Below, one piece after another: positions 1-8,383 of a stretch of DNA of 64,000 nucleotides (position 1 is its first letter; the number at the start of each line of letters is the position of its first letter). Both the position numbers and the translations under genes were made by a program. Location: assembly GCA_963755985.1 (NCBI GenBank), contig CAVWLO010000003.1, positions 868,001-932,000 of the forward strand, given 5' to 3'. The notes under the pieces are model-generated. The model was not told where the DNA came from and ran no database searches. It was given only the letters and a program-made list of their open reading frames with translations. The DNA is from DASXMT01 sp963755985 (GTDB lineage Bacteria > Actinomycetota > Acidimicrobiia > Acidimicrobiales > RAAP-2).

Positions 1-236
1 CCGACCGCGACCTCTTGGACGCGGCCTTCACGCTGGCCGACCGGATCATCGAGAACACGCCGCTCGGGACCTGGATGGGGAAGGCGACGCTCTGGTCCAA
101 CCTGGAGATCTCGAGCCGGGAGGCGGCCATCGACCTCGAGGCACGGACCCAGGTGCTGAGCCTCGGCACCGAGGACGGCAAGGAGCAGCTGCGTGCTTAC
201 CGCGAGAAGAGACCGGCCCGCTACACCAATCATTGA
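1..236 (+). CDS. Enoyl-CoA hydratase/isomerase family protein, C-terminal part
   Basis: The reading frame (codons from base 3) is open from the window edge to TGA at 234-236, giving the last 77 or so residues of a protein that starts outside the window. The segment WMGKATLWSNLEISSREAAI followed by a Lys/Arg-rich tail ending in REKRPARYTNH is typical of the C-terminal trimerisation helices of crotonase-fold enzymes, after the acyl-CoA pocket. Active-site residues lie upstream and cannot be seen, so the substrate is unknown. The start is truncated by the window edge. Confidence 0.7.
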   Translation, partial: DRDLLDAAFTLADRIIENTPLGTWMGKATLWSNLEISSREAAIDLEARTQVLSLGTEDGKEQLRAYREKRPARYTNH

Positions 237-431
237 CCCGGGTCACCGACCCGGGCGCCGCACCGCGGACCTCGCCCCGGTGCCCCGTCCTCGCCCGGCA
301 ACCGGAGCCGGTGGCGTTGTCCTGGTCCCCCCCCAGAGCATGACCACCTACACGTTTCGGAGGGCTTGAGTCCCGCCCTGGAGGTCGAAGGCGGCCCGAG
401 CACCCCGTCCAGAAGATGGCATGATCGGCCG

Positions 432-863
432 GTGACTGCAGCCGCCGACTTGATAGACCGCCTCGGGCTCGAGCCCCATCCCGAGGGGGGTTGGTACCGC
501 GAGACGTGGCGCGGGATCGCCGTAGGCGGTCGACGCCCCAGTGGGAGTGCCATCTTCTACCTGTTGGCTGCTGGTGAGGTCTCCCGGCGGCACCGGGTGG
601 ACTCGACCGAGATCTGGCACCACTACCACGGCGCACCCATCGAGCTCCGGATCGGAGCCTCCGGTGCGCCCTCGTCGTCCGATGCCGTTCACCTTCTCGG
701 GCCGGAGATCGAACACGGTCAGTTCCCCCAGATCCTGGTCCCGCCGTGGGACTGGCAGGAGGCCCGCTCGCTCGGTGAGTTCAGCCTGGTCGGCTGCACC
801 GTCTCGCCCGCCTTCGAGTTCAGCGGATTCGAGCTGGCCCAGCCGCACGGGGGCGAGTCGTAG
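432..863 (+). CDS. DUF985 cupin-superfamily protein
   Basis: This 143-residue protein opens with a short helix and then LEPHPEGGWYRET, the N-terminal signature of the DUF985 (cupin_5) family. WHHYHGAPIELRI and LVGCTVSPAFEFSGFELA follow, and together they build a small beta barrel. The length matches the family. GTG at 432 is chosen because the homologous part begins directly after it; the frame stays open upstream to about 366 but with no recognisable sequence. Biochemical function is unknown for most of the family; a sugar or small-molecule binding or isomerase role is only inferred from the fold. It stands alone between an enoyl-CoA hydratase end and a leftward oxidoreductase. Confidence 0.85.
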   Translation: MTAAADLIDRLGLEPHPEGGWYRETWRGIAVGGRRPSGSAIFYLLAAGEVSRRHRVDSTEIWHHYHGAPIELRIGASGAPSSSDAVHLLGPEIEHGQFPQILVPPWDWQEARSLGEFSLVGCTVSPAFEFSGFELAQPHGGES

Positions 864-887
864 TCAGCTGACCGACCGGTGGCGCCC

Positions 888-1000
888 TCACCCGCTCGGG
901 GTGATGTCCCACATCTCGGGAGCAGGCCATAGGTCAAGGCGTCGTCGACGATCGGTAGCAAGTCGCTCATGCCCGACCCGGCGTTCATGACGGAAGGCAC
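888..1000 (-). pseudogene. Possible 3' remnant of an unidentified gene
   Basis: Just downstream of the leftward oxidoreductase, the minus strand reads NAGSGMSDLLPIVDDALTYG and then, if one base is restored in the C run at 918-920, LPEMWDITPSG and a stop at 888-890. The text is protein-like on both sides of the shift and too short (about 37 residues) to be a normal gene. I do not recognise the family. It could be the tail of a lost gene or a chance open stretch. Confidence 0.25.
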
Positions 1001-1056
1001 GTCGAAATCTGGCCGAAGCCGTCGGCGGCCCCGATGGCGGCGCCCTGGGAGCGGGC

Positions 1057-1986
1057 CTAGGGGATGAGGACGATCTTGCCCCTGGTGTGCCGTTCCTCCA
1101 GTTGGGCGTAGGCCTCCCGCACTTGCTCGAGGGGATAGGTGGCCGCGATCGGTACGGTGATCCGACCTGATGCTACCAGTGCGACCAATTCGGCCAGCAC
1201 GTCGGCGCTCGAAGCGGTCGAGCTGCCTTCCGTCTTGACCCCGTATGCCTCCGCCGCCTGGTAGGCGATGATGGTATCCACCCGGTCCGGTTTGACCCCG
1301 AGGTCGATGGCCAGCTTGACGTACTCCTCGCCGAAGGTGTCGATGAACGCATCCACGCCGGAGGGTGCCGCGGCCTGGATGCGCTCCAGCAAACCGGGGC
1401 CATAGGCGACGGGGGTCACCCCGTGCGAGGACAGCCAGGCATGGTTGGCCTCCGAGGCGATGCCGATGACCGTGGCTCCCCTGACCCCGAGGAGCTGCAC
1501 GGTGATCGACCCGACACCGCCGGCCGCGGCCGACACCGCGACCGTATCGCCCGGACCGGCTCCGACGGCCCGGACGGCGGCGTAGGCGGTGACGCCGGCG
1601 ACGAACAGCGACCCCGCCACCTCCCAGTCCACCGAGGGAGGCTTGGGAACGAGTTGGCTGGCGGGAACGACGACGTACTCGGCCTGACTCGCTCGCCCAT
1701 CCGACCAGCCCAGCACCTCGTCGCCGGCGGTGAAACCATCGACTCCGTCGCCGATCTCGGCCACCACGCCGGCCAGGTCGCTGCCTTCACCCGAGGGGAA
1801 GGTCGCCGGGAAGCGATCGGCGAGGAGGCCCTGGCGGATCGATGCCTCTCCCGGGTTCGTGCCGGCCGCCTTGACGGCAACGAGCACTTCGCCGGACGGA
1901 GGGGACGGCACGTCCACCTCGGCGACGTGCAGGACCTCCCTGCCGCCGTACTCGTCGAACCTGACTGCTCGAGCCCGTCTGGCCAT
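1057..1986 (-). CDS. NADPH:quinone reductase-like MDR oxidoreductase (zinc-free)
   Basis: 309-residue medium-chain dehydrogenase/reductase. The GroES-like N-terminal domain contains VLVAVKAAGTNPGEASIR and GEGSDLAGVVAEIGDGV; the Rossmann domain carries AAAGGVGSITVQLL near residues 152-165, the NADP-binding loop of the quinone oxidoreductase branch. Structural and catalytic zinc ligands are absent. The protein should reduce quinones or enones with NADPH in the cytoplasm; the true substrate cannot be told. It is complete in length and ends VREAYAQLEERHTRGKIVLI, the family C-terminus. It is transcribed leftward and alone, with a 705-base gap upstream. Confidence 0.88.
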   Translation of the reverse strand: MARRARAVRFDEYGGREVLHVAEVDVPSPPSGEVLVAVKAAGTNPGEASIRQGLLADRFPATFPSGEGSDLAGVVAEIGDGVDGFTAGDEVLGWSDGRASQAEYVVVPASQLVPKPPSVDWEVAGSLFVAGVTAYAAVRAVGAGPGDTVAVSAAAGGVGSITVQLLGVRGATVIGIASEANHAWLSSHGVTPVAYGPGLLERIQAAAPSGVDAFIDTFGEEYVKLAIDLGVKPDRVDTIIAYQAAEAYGVKTEGSSTASSADVLAELVALVASGRITVPIAATYPLEQVREAYAQLEERHTRGKIVLIP

Positions 1987-2691
1987 CTCGCGCTCCTCTC
2001 GTGCGTCCCCGAGTCCTACTGCACCGTTACCCGGTCAGACCCATGTCACACCGGTCGCCGGGGAGTACCCAACCGGTGCACACGGAGGAATTCTCGCACC
2101 ATTCACGTCTCTCGCGCGTTGGTCGCGCCGTTGTTCAAGGACCGCCCTCCCCTGGTCCGCGCTCGTTCGGCCAGCCCGCCTTCACCAGGTTGAGGTGGTG
2201 TCGGCCATGTTGACGCATCTCAGGAAAGCGGGCCTGTGCCCAACACCAGGTGGCCACTCGAGCGCTGGTCCAGTTGTCCGGGCTGTCAGGTCGCGGTCCA
2301 GCCGGTCCCAGAGGGTCACCACGAGCCCGGTGCCGGCGTGCCATCGCGGCGTGGAGTTGGCCAAGGGTTGGCCCACTGGCGCCCCGCGGGCGTGCCGGGG
2401 CGACGCCACCTCGTATTCCCGCACAAGCTCGTCGGCGCGGCCAGGCCAGCTTCCGACTTTGGCGATGACCGGACGGGGCGGAGCCACACGACCGTGTTAT
2501 GGGTGTCCTGGATGACAACGGGGTCGTTGCTGCCAATGGCGAAGAGGCGTCCCGATCTCGACCGCGGCGAGACAGCCTGGGTTCACCGGTCCATGCTGGC
2601 GCGATTGCCGGATAGTGACCACGGCACCGAGGTGGTCATTCGCCGCGCACTAACATCCGGCGGAGTTCAACAGCTTCGAGAAGGGTGTGTC
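1987..2691. other. 705-base gap between two divergent oxidoreductase genes
   Basis: No intact gene is convincing here. The only protein-like content is a minus-strand stretch at 2182-2487 described separately as a possible relic. The ends must hold the promoters of the leftward MDR gene and the rightward SDR gene, but I could not recognise -35/-10 elements with confidence. A purine-rich AGAAGG lies about 8 bases before the SDR start at 2692 and can serve as its ribosome binding site. Confidence 0.5.
2182..2487 (-). pseudogene. Possible relic of a small monooxygenase-like gene
   Basis: The frame encodes 101 residues and includes PVIAKVGSWPGRADELVREY and, after about 25 residues, GTGLVVTLWDRLD. 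This order (a beta strand with VxAKV, PGR-DEL helix, then GxGLxVTLWD) resembles the dimeric ferredoxin-like fold of antibiotic-biosynthesis monooxygenase-type proteins. The connecting segment is short and Pro/Arg-rich, and the end runs into a non-homologous frame, so if the resemblance is real the gene is degraded. It has no clear start or ribosome binding site. A chance ORF in GC-rich DNA is the alternative. Confidence 0.25.
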
Positions 2692-3596
2692 ATGGCAGAC
2701 ATCGGGTACGACGGGAAGGTGGCGATCGTCACCGGCGCCGGAGGGGGACTGGGACGCGAGCACGCCCTTGAGCTGGCACGACGCGGCGCTCGCGTGGTCG
2801 TGAACGACCTGGGCGGATCGGTCCATGGAGAGGGTGGCGGGGAGGGACCGGCTCATACCACGGCCAAGGAGATCGAGGACCTCGGCGGCGAAGCCGTGGC
2901 CGACATCAACAGCGTGGCCACGACCGAGGGCGGACAGGCCATCGCCAAGGCGGCCCTCGAGGCCTTCGGGTCCATCGACATCCTGGTCAACAACGCCGGC
3001 ATCCTCCGGGACAAGTCGTTCCACAACATGACCCCGGACCTGGTCTCGGCTGTGCTCGATGTGCACCTCACGGGGTGCATTCAACGTGACCCAACCGGTG
3101 TACGCCCACATGCGCGAGAAGGGCTACGGCCGAATCGTCAACACCTCGTCGAACTCTGGCATCCTGGGCAACTTCGGCCAGGCCAACTACGGCGCGGCCA
3201 AGATGGGCTTGGTCGGTCTCACCCGTGTCCTGGCCATCGAGGGCCGCAGGTACAACATCAAGGCCAACGCCATCGCCCCGGTGGCCTTCACTCGTATGAC
3301 CGAAGAGATCCTCGGGGCCGACCTGGGACAGAAGCTCGACCCAAAGCTCGTCACCCCGCTCGTCTGCTGGCTGGCCTCCGACGACGTCGACGTCAGCGGC
3401 GAGGTCTACTCGGCGGCCGGGGGCGTCGTGGCCCGATTCTTCATCGGGTTGACTCCCGGCTACTACAACCCCGAACTCACGCGTCGAGGACGTGCGTGAC
3501 CACTGGGGCGAGGTCCGGGACGAAGAGGGGTACATCGTGCCGGAAGACTCCTCCGGCGAGCTTCAGAAGTTGGCCAAAATCCTCGGGGCCGGGTAG
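2692..3596 (+). CDS. Short-chain dehydrogenase (peroxisomal MFE-2-like 3-hydroxyacyl-CoA type), interrupted by two frameshifts
   Basis: About 300 residues once two single-base shifts are bridged. The N-terminal part has GKVAIVTGAGGGLGREHA (NAD-binding TGxxxGxG), NDLGGSVHGEGGG and NNAGILRDKSF, typical of the hydroxyacyl-CoA dehydrogenase domain of multifunctional enzyme type 2. The second part has the active site NTSSNSG and YGAAKMG (Ser, Tyr, Lys) and IAPVAFTRMTEE. The C-terminus, REDVRDHWGEVRDEEGY, lies in a third frame. The first shift is an extra base in the G run 3072-3075; the second is an extra C near 3485. The likely reaction is NAD-dependent oxidation of a 3-hydroxyacyl-CoA. The start is ATG at 2692 after AGAAGG. 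The breaks look like sequencing indels because all three segments are well conserved. Confidence 0.85.
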
Positions 3597-3667
3597 GCCC
3601 CGTAGATTCGGGGTCGGGGCCCTGTTGCTGGATTCCTCGCCCCAGCGCCCAGGGTGCCCGATACTGG

Positions 3668-3688
3668 ACCGGTGCCGACCGCACCGGT
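3668..3688. terminator. GC-rich stem-loop between convergent genes
   Basis: ACCGGTGC at 3668-3675 pairs perfectly with GCACCGGT at 3681-3688 around a 5-base loop. It sits between the rightward SDR (ends 3596) and the leftward acidic protein (ends 3703), so it could stop transcription from both sides. No T run follows, which is common in GC-rich actinobacteria; factor-independent termination is therefore an inference. Confidence 0.45.
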
Positions 3689-3702
3689 GAAGGGTCGCCG
3701 GT

Positions 3703-4164
3703 CTACTCCTCAGAGACGAGATCGCCCTCGGTCAGGCCGACCTCGTTCGGGTCGACCTCGGACAGGTCCACGTCGTCCAGAGTAAGCAGCGCATCGAGCT
3801 GCTCGGCCATGCTCGTGATCTCGTCGGCCTCGTAGTAGCTACGGTTCAACGTGAGGGTGAGCTGTTGCTGGACCATGGCCAGCGCTTCCTCTGCTGCTGC
3901 CGCCGCGTCGTAGATGGAGAACAGCCTGGCCTGCATGGCCTGGGCCGACACGAACCGGGTACCCCGGGTCTCCGCCTCGGCGGGGAGCGAACGGAGGAGG
4001 TCGCCGGGGGACGGTACCCGGTCCTCACCGGCTACTTCGTCGGCAGTGACCTGGTCGGCAGTGACCTGGTCGGCAGTGACCTGGTCGGCATGGACCTGGC
4101 CTGAGTTGACCTCGGCCTTGACCTGGTCTGAGTCGACCTGCTCGTTGTCGTTGACCTGCTCCAT
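3703..4164 (-). CDS. Acidic hypothetical protein with VTADQ tandem repeats
   Basis: 153 residues from ATG at 4164. The first 50 residues are very hydrophilic and repetitive (EQVNDNEQVDSDQVKAEV, then three to four copies of ADQVT), encoded by a 15-base tandem repeat. Residues 65-110 hold an apparently folded helical region with AQAMQARLFSIYDAAAAAEE and MVQQQLTLTLNRSYYEADE, and the tail is again strongly acidic with Asp/Glu/Leu repeats (LDDVDLSEVDPNEVGL). There is no signal peptide or membrane segment. I do not recognise a family. The longer frame from 4308 is rejected because the upstream residues look random. It is transcribed toward the SDR gene and is divergent from the phosphoesterase. Confidence 0.6.
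   Translation of the reverse strand: MEQVNDNEQVDSDQVKAEVNSGQVHADQVTADQVTADQVTADEVAGEDRVPSPGDLLRSLPAEAETRGTRFVSAQAMQARLFSIYDAAAAAEEALAMVQQQLTLTLNRSYYEADEITSMAEQLDALLTLDDVDLSEVDPNEVGLTEGDLVSEE
4039..4098. repeat. 15-base tandem repeat, four copies, inside a coding region
   Basis: The unit GTCGGCAGTGACCTG is repeated exactly at 4039-4053, 4054-4068 and 4069-4083, and a fourth copy at 4084-4098 differs in a few bases. Because 15 is a multiple of three, copy number changes would leave the leftward gene in frame and only alter the number of VTADQ units. Confidence 0.9.
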
Positions 4165-4373
4165 GTGGCTACTTCCCTTCACGTTCTCGATCCGTCGCGT
4201 CGGGATTCCTCCTCTGCAGTATCCAACACCGGTGAGCCCGGGCATCTTCCTCACCGGGCAAATGACCCCTTCACCCAGGGATGATGTACCCATATCCACG
4301 AATTCCATGCGCCGGGCACTACGGTGGCCAATTGTCTCATTGGGGGGACGTCGAATATCGGGGGGAATTCAAG

Positions 4374-5682
4374 GTGCAGATCACACGTCGCCAGTTCTTG
4401 ACGGCTGCGACCGGTGCTGCGGCATTGGTAGCTCTTGGTGGCGCCGGGTCACCGGCCGGGGCGGCGGCCCGGACCCCGGCCAGGGCGAAGAGGCCCACGA
4501 CGACTGGCGGGATCAGCGATCCGAACGAGGCACCCTTCGACACCGTTGTCGTCTTGATGATGGAGAACCGGTCGTTCGACCACCTGCTCGGTTGGATGCC
4601 CGGCGTGAACGGGAAACAGGCCGGGCTGACCTATCCCGATCTCCACGGGAAGCCGGCCCGTACCTTTGCCCTCGGGAACAACACCCAGGCCTGCGGGGAC
4701 AAGGACCCGGCTCACGATTGGGTTTCGGTGGCCAAGCAGTACAACGACGGCCGTTGCAACGGGTGGCTCCGGACCCAGACCACGGGGGACCACTTCCCCA
4801 TCGGCTACTACGGGAAGGCACAGGTGCCCATCCTGTCTACCCTGGCCGGCAACTACACGTTGTTCGACAACTACCACTGCTCGCTCATGGCCGCCACCTG
4901 GCCGAACCGCTTCTACCAGCTGAGCGCGGCGACCGACGTCGACGAGACCGGCGTCTATCCCGGCCCTGACGGCTCGCGTCCCTGCGATCTCGACGTGGCC
5001 ATCTTCGACCGGACCGAGGAGGCCGGGCTGACCGCCGGCTACTACACGTGGGGCGAGCCGATGACCGGGCTCTACGCCTCCAAGCGCTACGACTCGATCA
5101 CGTACCCGAAGGACCAGTTCTTCTCCCAGGCCAAGGCGGGCACCCTCCCCAACGTGACCTTCATCGATCCCGACTACACCGATGCATCAGAGTTCCTCGG
5201 GACGTCGAACGACTATCACCCCCACGGCAGCATCGAAGCAGGTGAGGGCTACGTCCGGGACGTCCACGACGCCCTCAAGGCCGAGCCCGCAATGGGATCG
5301 TATGGTATTCGTCCTCAACTTTGACGAGCATGGCGGCTTCTACGACCACGTGGCCCCGCCAGTGGTCAAAGACGACAACGTGAACCCGAACCCGGGCCCC
5401 CATCCGGACTACTCACGACTGGGATTCCGGGTCCCGGCCATCGCCATGGGGCCGTTCGCGCCGAAGAAGGTCGAGTCGGCCGGCCCCTACGAGCACTGCT
5501 CCGTGCTGCGCATGATCGAATGGCGCTGGGGTTTGCCGCCCATGACCGACCGGGACGCCAATGCCAAGAACCTGGCCGACGCGCTCGACTTCACCTCCCG
5601 GCGCCAGCCGGTCACCCTGCCGGCCTTCGAGCCGCCGACCCCGCCGGCCGCTTGCCCGAACCCGAGCGTCGCCCTGGCCTGA
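4374..5682 (+). CDS. Tat-exported phospholipase C-like phosphoesterase, one frameshift
   Basis: About 435 residues after bridging one shift. The N-terminus TRRQFLTAATGAAALVALGG is a twin-arginine signal ending near SPAGAAA. FDTVVVLMMENRSFDHLLGW is the metal/nucleophile motif of the phosphoesterase (bacterial phospholipase C/acid phosphatase) family, followed by HDWVSVAKQYNDGRCNGW, MAATWPNRFYQLS and, in the second frame, FVLNFDEHGGFYDHVAPP and GFRVPAIAMGPFAPKK. The shift is an extra C in 5286-5288: with it removed, EPQWDRMVFV reads through. The enzyme probably cleaves phosphate esters or phospholipid head groups outside the cell. The GTG start at 4374 lies after GGGGGAATTCAAG; the frame upstream has no signal peptide logic. 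The true substrate is unknown. Confidence 0.88.
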
Positions 5683-5740
5683 CCTGCCGCTGCGACGTGA
5701 CCTGACCGGGCGATCGGCTGCCGGACCAGACCACCAGACC

Positions 5741-5771
5741 GCCTGGCGGCGAGACCGTCAGACGGCCAGGC
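5741..5771. terminator. Imperfect hairpin between convergent genes
   Basis: GCCTGGC at 5741-5747 can pair with GCCAGGC at 5765-5771, and an inner CCGT/ACGG (5755-5758 with 5762-5765) competes with the outer stem. It lies between the ends of the rightward phosphoesterase (5682) and the leftward binding protein (5787). A terminator role is inferred from position only. Confidence 0.35.
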
Positions 5772-5786
5772 ACCAGGACGATCAGA

Positions 5787-7049
5787 TCAGCGGGAGATGC
5801 CCTTATAGCTGGCGGGGTAGAACCCCTTGGGGTTGCAGACGAAGCCGGTCGTCGGGTCGGGGCTGATCCGACTCCACTTCCCGTTCTCGTACTGGGCGAC
5901 GAGCCAGCACTGCCCGGGGATCTTCTGGGCCGGGTTCTGTGTGGACTCCAGGCCGTCGGCGTTGAACGACGTGACCTTGTCCAGCTGGGCGTCGAGGCTG
6001 CCCCGGGTGGGATTGGGCCCGGCCGCCTTGAGGGCCTGGACGAACAGCTCCGCGTTCATCCAGGCGTCGACGGTGTACACGTCGAGCTGGGTCTGGGGGT
6101 CCACCTTCTTGACCCACTTGTCAAAGAGGGCCACCGCCGGGATCGTTTTGGCATCCTCGCCCCGGTACAGGGCGGTCGTCCCCGTGAAGAGGTAGCCGTT
6201 TCCGGCCGAACCGGGCTGGAAGTCGCTCTCATAGGCGTTGGCCCCGCTCAGCAGCAGGGCGTTGAGATTCTGCTGCTTCATCTCCTGGGCGATGGTGGCC
6301 TGGTAGGCCCCCGTCTGAGTGGGCAGGAAGACCAACTTCACCCCCACGTTCTTCATCTTGATGATGTCGGGCAGGAACGTGGTCTCGGTATAGCCGGCGT
6401 CCCGGGAGTACACCCACTGGTAGCCCAGGCTCTCGGTGAGGGCACGATCGGTCTTCTCGGCCGCCAACACCGACGCGGTGGTGTTGTCACCGATCATCCC
6501 GACCGACTTGACTGCGGCAGGGTACTTCGACTTGAGCCACTTGTAGGGCCCGGTGATGTTCCCCCCGTTGACCGCCGGGGCGGCCGAGTACAGGTTGGGA
6601 TCCGTGTACAGGCTCGGGTTCAGTACCTCGGTGACAATGGGGAGCTTGTTGGCGTCGATGATCGGCTGTTCGGCGTTGTCGAGCAGCGAGAACCCTCCGA
6701 CGATGGCGAAGTCGTTCTGGGCGATGCTCTGTGTCGCGTTGGCTATCGTTCCCGACGAGAAGGCGCTGTCCCGGCCGTCGAGTACGAGCTTGCGCCCGTT
6801 CACACCTCCCTGGCTGTTGATGTAGGCGAAGTAGGCCTCGGTACCGATCTTGGCCCCTTCGAACAGGCCGGGAACCGGCGCCGAGATGTCACTGATCGAG
6901 CCGACGGTCACCGTCGTTGGCGTGATGCCCGGTGTTGACGGGGCAGCGGCCGAAGCGGTAGCGGAACCGCCGGTACCGGCCACGATCGCGCTCGCCCCCA
7001 TGACCACAGCGATACCAGCCGTCGTCATCCTGTACTTGAAATACCTCAT
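5787..7049 (-). CDS. ABC transporter substrate-binding protein, branched-chain amino acid type
   Basis: 420 residues. A secretion signal (Lys/Arg, then TAGIAVVMGASAIVAGTGG) precedes the mature start near APSTPGITPTTVTVGSISD, the usual first strand of type I periplasmic binding proteins (Peripla_BP_6, LivK/AmiC-like). INSQGGVNGRKLVLDGRDSA and VTEVLNPSLYTDPNLYSAAP are typical of the family. The protein probably captures a small organic solute outside the cell for an importer. No permease or ATPase of this transporter lies next to it; it follows the sulfotransferase gene on the same strand after 68 bases. It may therefore deliver to a transporter encoded elsewhere or act as a sensor. No lipobox is visible. 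Confidence 0.85.
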   Translation of the reverse strand: MRYFKYRMTTAGIAVVMGASAIVAGTGGSATASAAAPSTPGITPTTVTVGSISDISAPVPGLFEGAKIGTEAYFAYINSQGGVNGRKLVLDGRDSAFSSGTIANATQSIAQNDFAIVGGFSLLDNAEQPIIDANKLPIVTEVLNPSLYTDPNLYSAAPAVNGGNITGPYKWLKSKYPAAVKSVGMIGDNTTASVLAAEKTDRALTESLGYQWVYSRDAGYTETTFLPDIIKMKNVGVKLVFLPTQTGAYQATIAQEMKQQNLNALLLSGANAYESDFQPGSAGNGYLFTGTTALYRGEDAKTIPAVALFDKWVKKVDPQTQLDVYTVDAWMNAELFVQALKAAGPNPTRGSLDAQLDKVTSFNADGLESTQNPAQKIPGQCWLVAQYENGKWSRISPDPTTGFVCNPKGFYPASYKGISR

Positions 7050-7117
7050 GGGTCCCCCCCTTTTGTGCCACCCGGCTACGCACCGGGTGGCTGTGTCGTG
7101 TCTCTATAAGCAGTCTC

Positions 7118-8383
7118 TCAATCGGTACGCATCTCGCTACGGACGTGGTAGCGCTCGGTGTAGTCCTTGAACTCCTCGGCCAGGCCAGCGTAGGTCCAAC
7201 CGAAGTCGGCCGGGTCGTAGCGATGGCGGCCGAAGGCGTCCTTCGGCCGATGGGCCAGGAAGGCCTCCATGCGCCGGGCGTGCAGATCGCTCACCTCGGC
7301 CCCGAAGTGCTGGTAGAGGTCCCGCACCGTTCCCAACGGATCGTCCATGAGGGAGTCGTAGTGGAGATGTTGGCACCAGCCTTCCTCTGACTTCTCGTCG
7401 AAGGTGACCGCCGACCCCAAGGCAAAGGCGCATTTGCGTTTCCACTCCTCGGCGGCGGGACGCGGGTCGGTCCGCTCGGTCAGCGGCCGTTGTCCGGCAT
7501 TGGCCAGACTGGCCAGTGAGGTGACGACCGGGCCCGGGTCCCGGTGGGTCCAGATGATCCGGGCATCGGGATAGGTGGCGAGGAGGGCCTCGAGGTGCCA
7601 CAGGTGGTTCGGGGTCTTCAGGATCCAACGGTCGGTGGGCTGGCGCGACTGGAGGGTCTGGAGGGCCAGCCGGTGTTGGGCATATGCCGGTGCCATGTCG
7701 GCGCGCTCCAGCCAGCGGGCATAGGTGGGCACGTGGGCCTGGATCTCAAGGGCCAGGGTGCGCATGTCGTACATCAACAGGGTCACGCATTCCTGGGCCA
7801 GGGTGGCCCCGAAGGGGTGCATGGCCTTGAGCGGGGGATTGAGCTTCATCAGCCCGTCGAGCTCCTTGGCCGTCTGGGCGATGCGAGGATCCTCTGGCGC
7901 CTCTTCCAGCGTGGCCGGCGGGATGGGATGGGCCGCCTCCCACTGGAGCAGCGGCCGGGCCATGGGATCGAGCCCGAGCAGCATCGACAGCACGCTGGTC
8001 CCGGTGCGTGGCAGCCCAACGATGACCCAGGGGCCCTCGATACGCTCGGCGTGCACCTCGGGATGCTCCACTGACCATCGATGGAGGGCGATCCGGTTGG
8101 CCAGAGCCGAGGACGACAGCTTGGAGATGAGCATGCGGCCGAAGGTGGTCAGGGCGGCTTCGCGCTCACAGGACTCGAGGAAGACCTCCAGCGGCTCGCG
8201 GTAGCTGTCGCTGCCGAGATCGTCGGAGCCGGCCGCTTTCGCCGCTGCGGCCACCACCGAGGATGGCTTCAACGAGGGCAGGGTCACCCCGAATCGGGCC
8301 AGCCGCGCCCCGACCTGGTTCAGGGCGCGCAGCGGCGGGCTCCGCAACTCGGAGTCGCGCCAGGTATAGCTGACGTCGGTCAA
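7118..8383 (-). CDS. PAPS-dependent sulfotransferase family protein
   Basis: 421 residues. IEGPWVIVGLPRTGTSVLS near residue 120 is the 5'-phosphosulfate binding loop, and RIIWTHRDPGPVVTSLASL near 260 is the 3'-phosphate binding segment with the conserved Arg and Ser; LKTPNHLWHLEALLATYPDA precedes it. This is the large bacterial sulfotransferase family (Sulfotransfer_3) found widely in actinobacteria. It should move a sulfonyl group from PAPS to an unknown hydroxyl or lipid acceptor. The start is TTG at 8383, overlapping the stop of the upstream MDR gene in TTGA, so the two are translationally coupled. Genes for PAPS synthesis lie 2 kb away on the other strand. Confidence 0.87.
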   Translation of the reverse strand: MTDVSYTWRDSELRSPPLRALNQVGARLARFGVTLPSLKPSSVVAAAAKAAGSDDLGSDSYREPLEVFLESCEREAALTTFGRMLISKLSSSALANRIALHRWSVEHPEVHAERIEGPWVIVGLPRTGTSVLSMLLGLDPMARPLLQWEAAHPIPPATLEEAPEDPRIAQTAKELDGLMKLNPPLKAMHPFGATLAQECVTLLMYDMRTLALEIQAHVPTYARWLERADMAPAYAQHRLALQTLQSRQPTDRWILKTPNHLWHLEALLATYPDARIIWTHRDPGPVVTSLASLANAGQRPLTERTDPRPAAEEWKRKCAFALGSAVTFDEKSEEGWCQHLHYDSLMDDPLGTVRDLYQHFGAEVSDLHARRMEAFLAHRPKDAFGRHRYDPADFGWTYAGLAEEFKDYTERYHVRSEMRTD

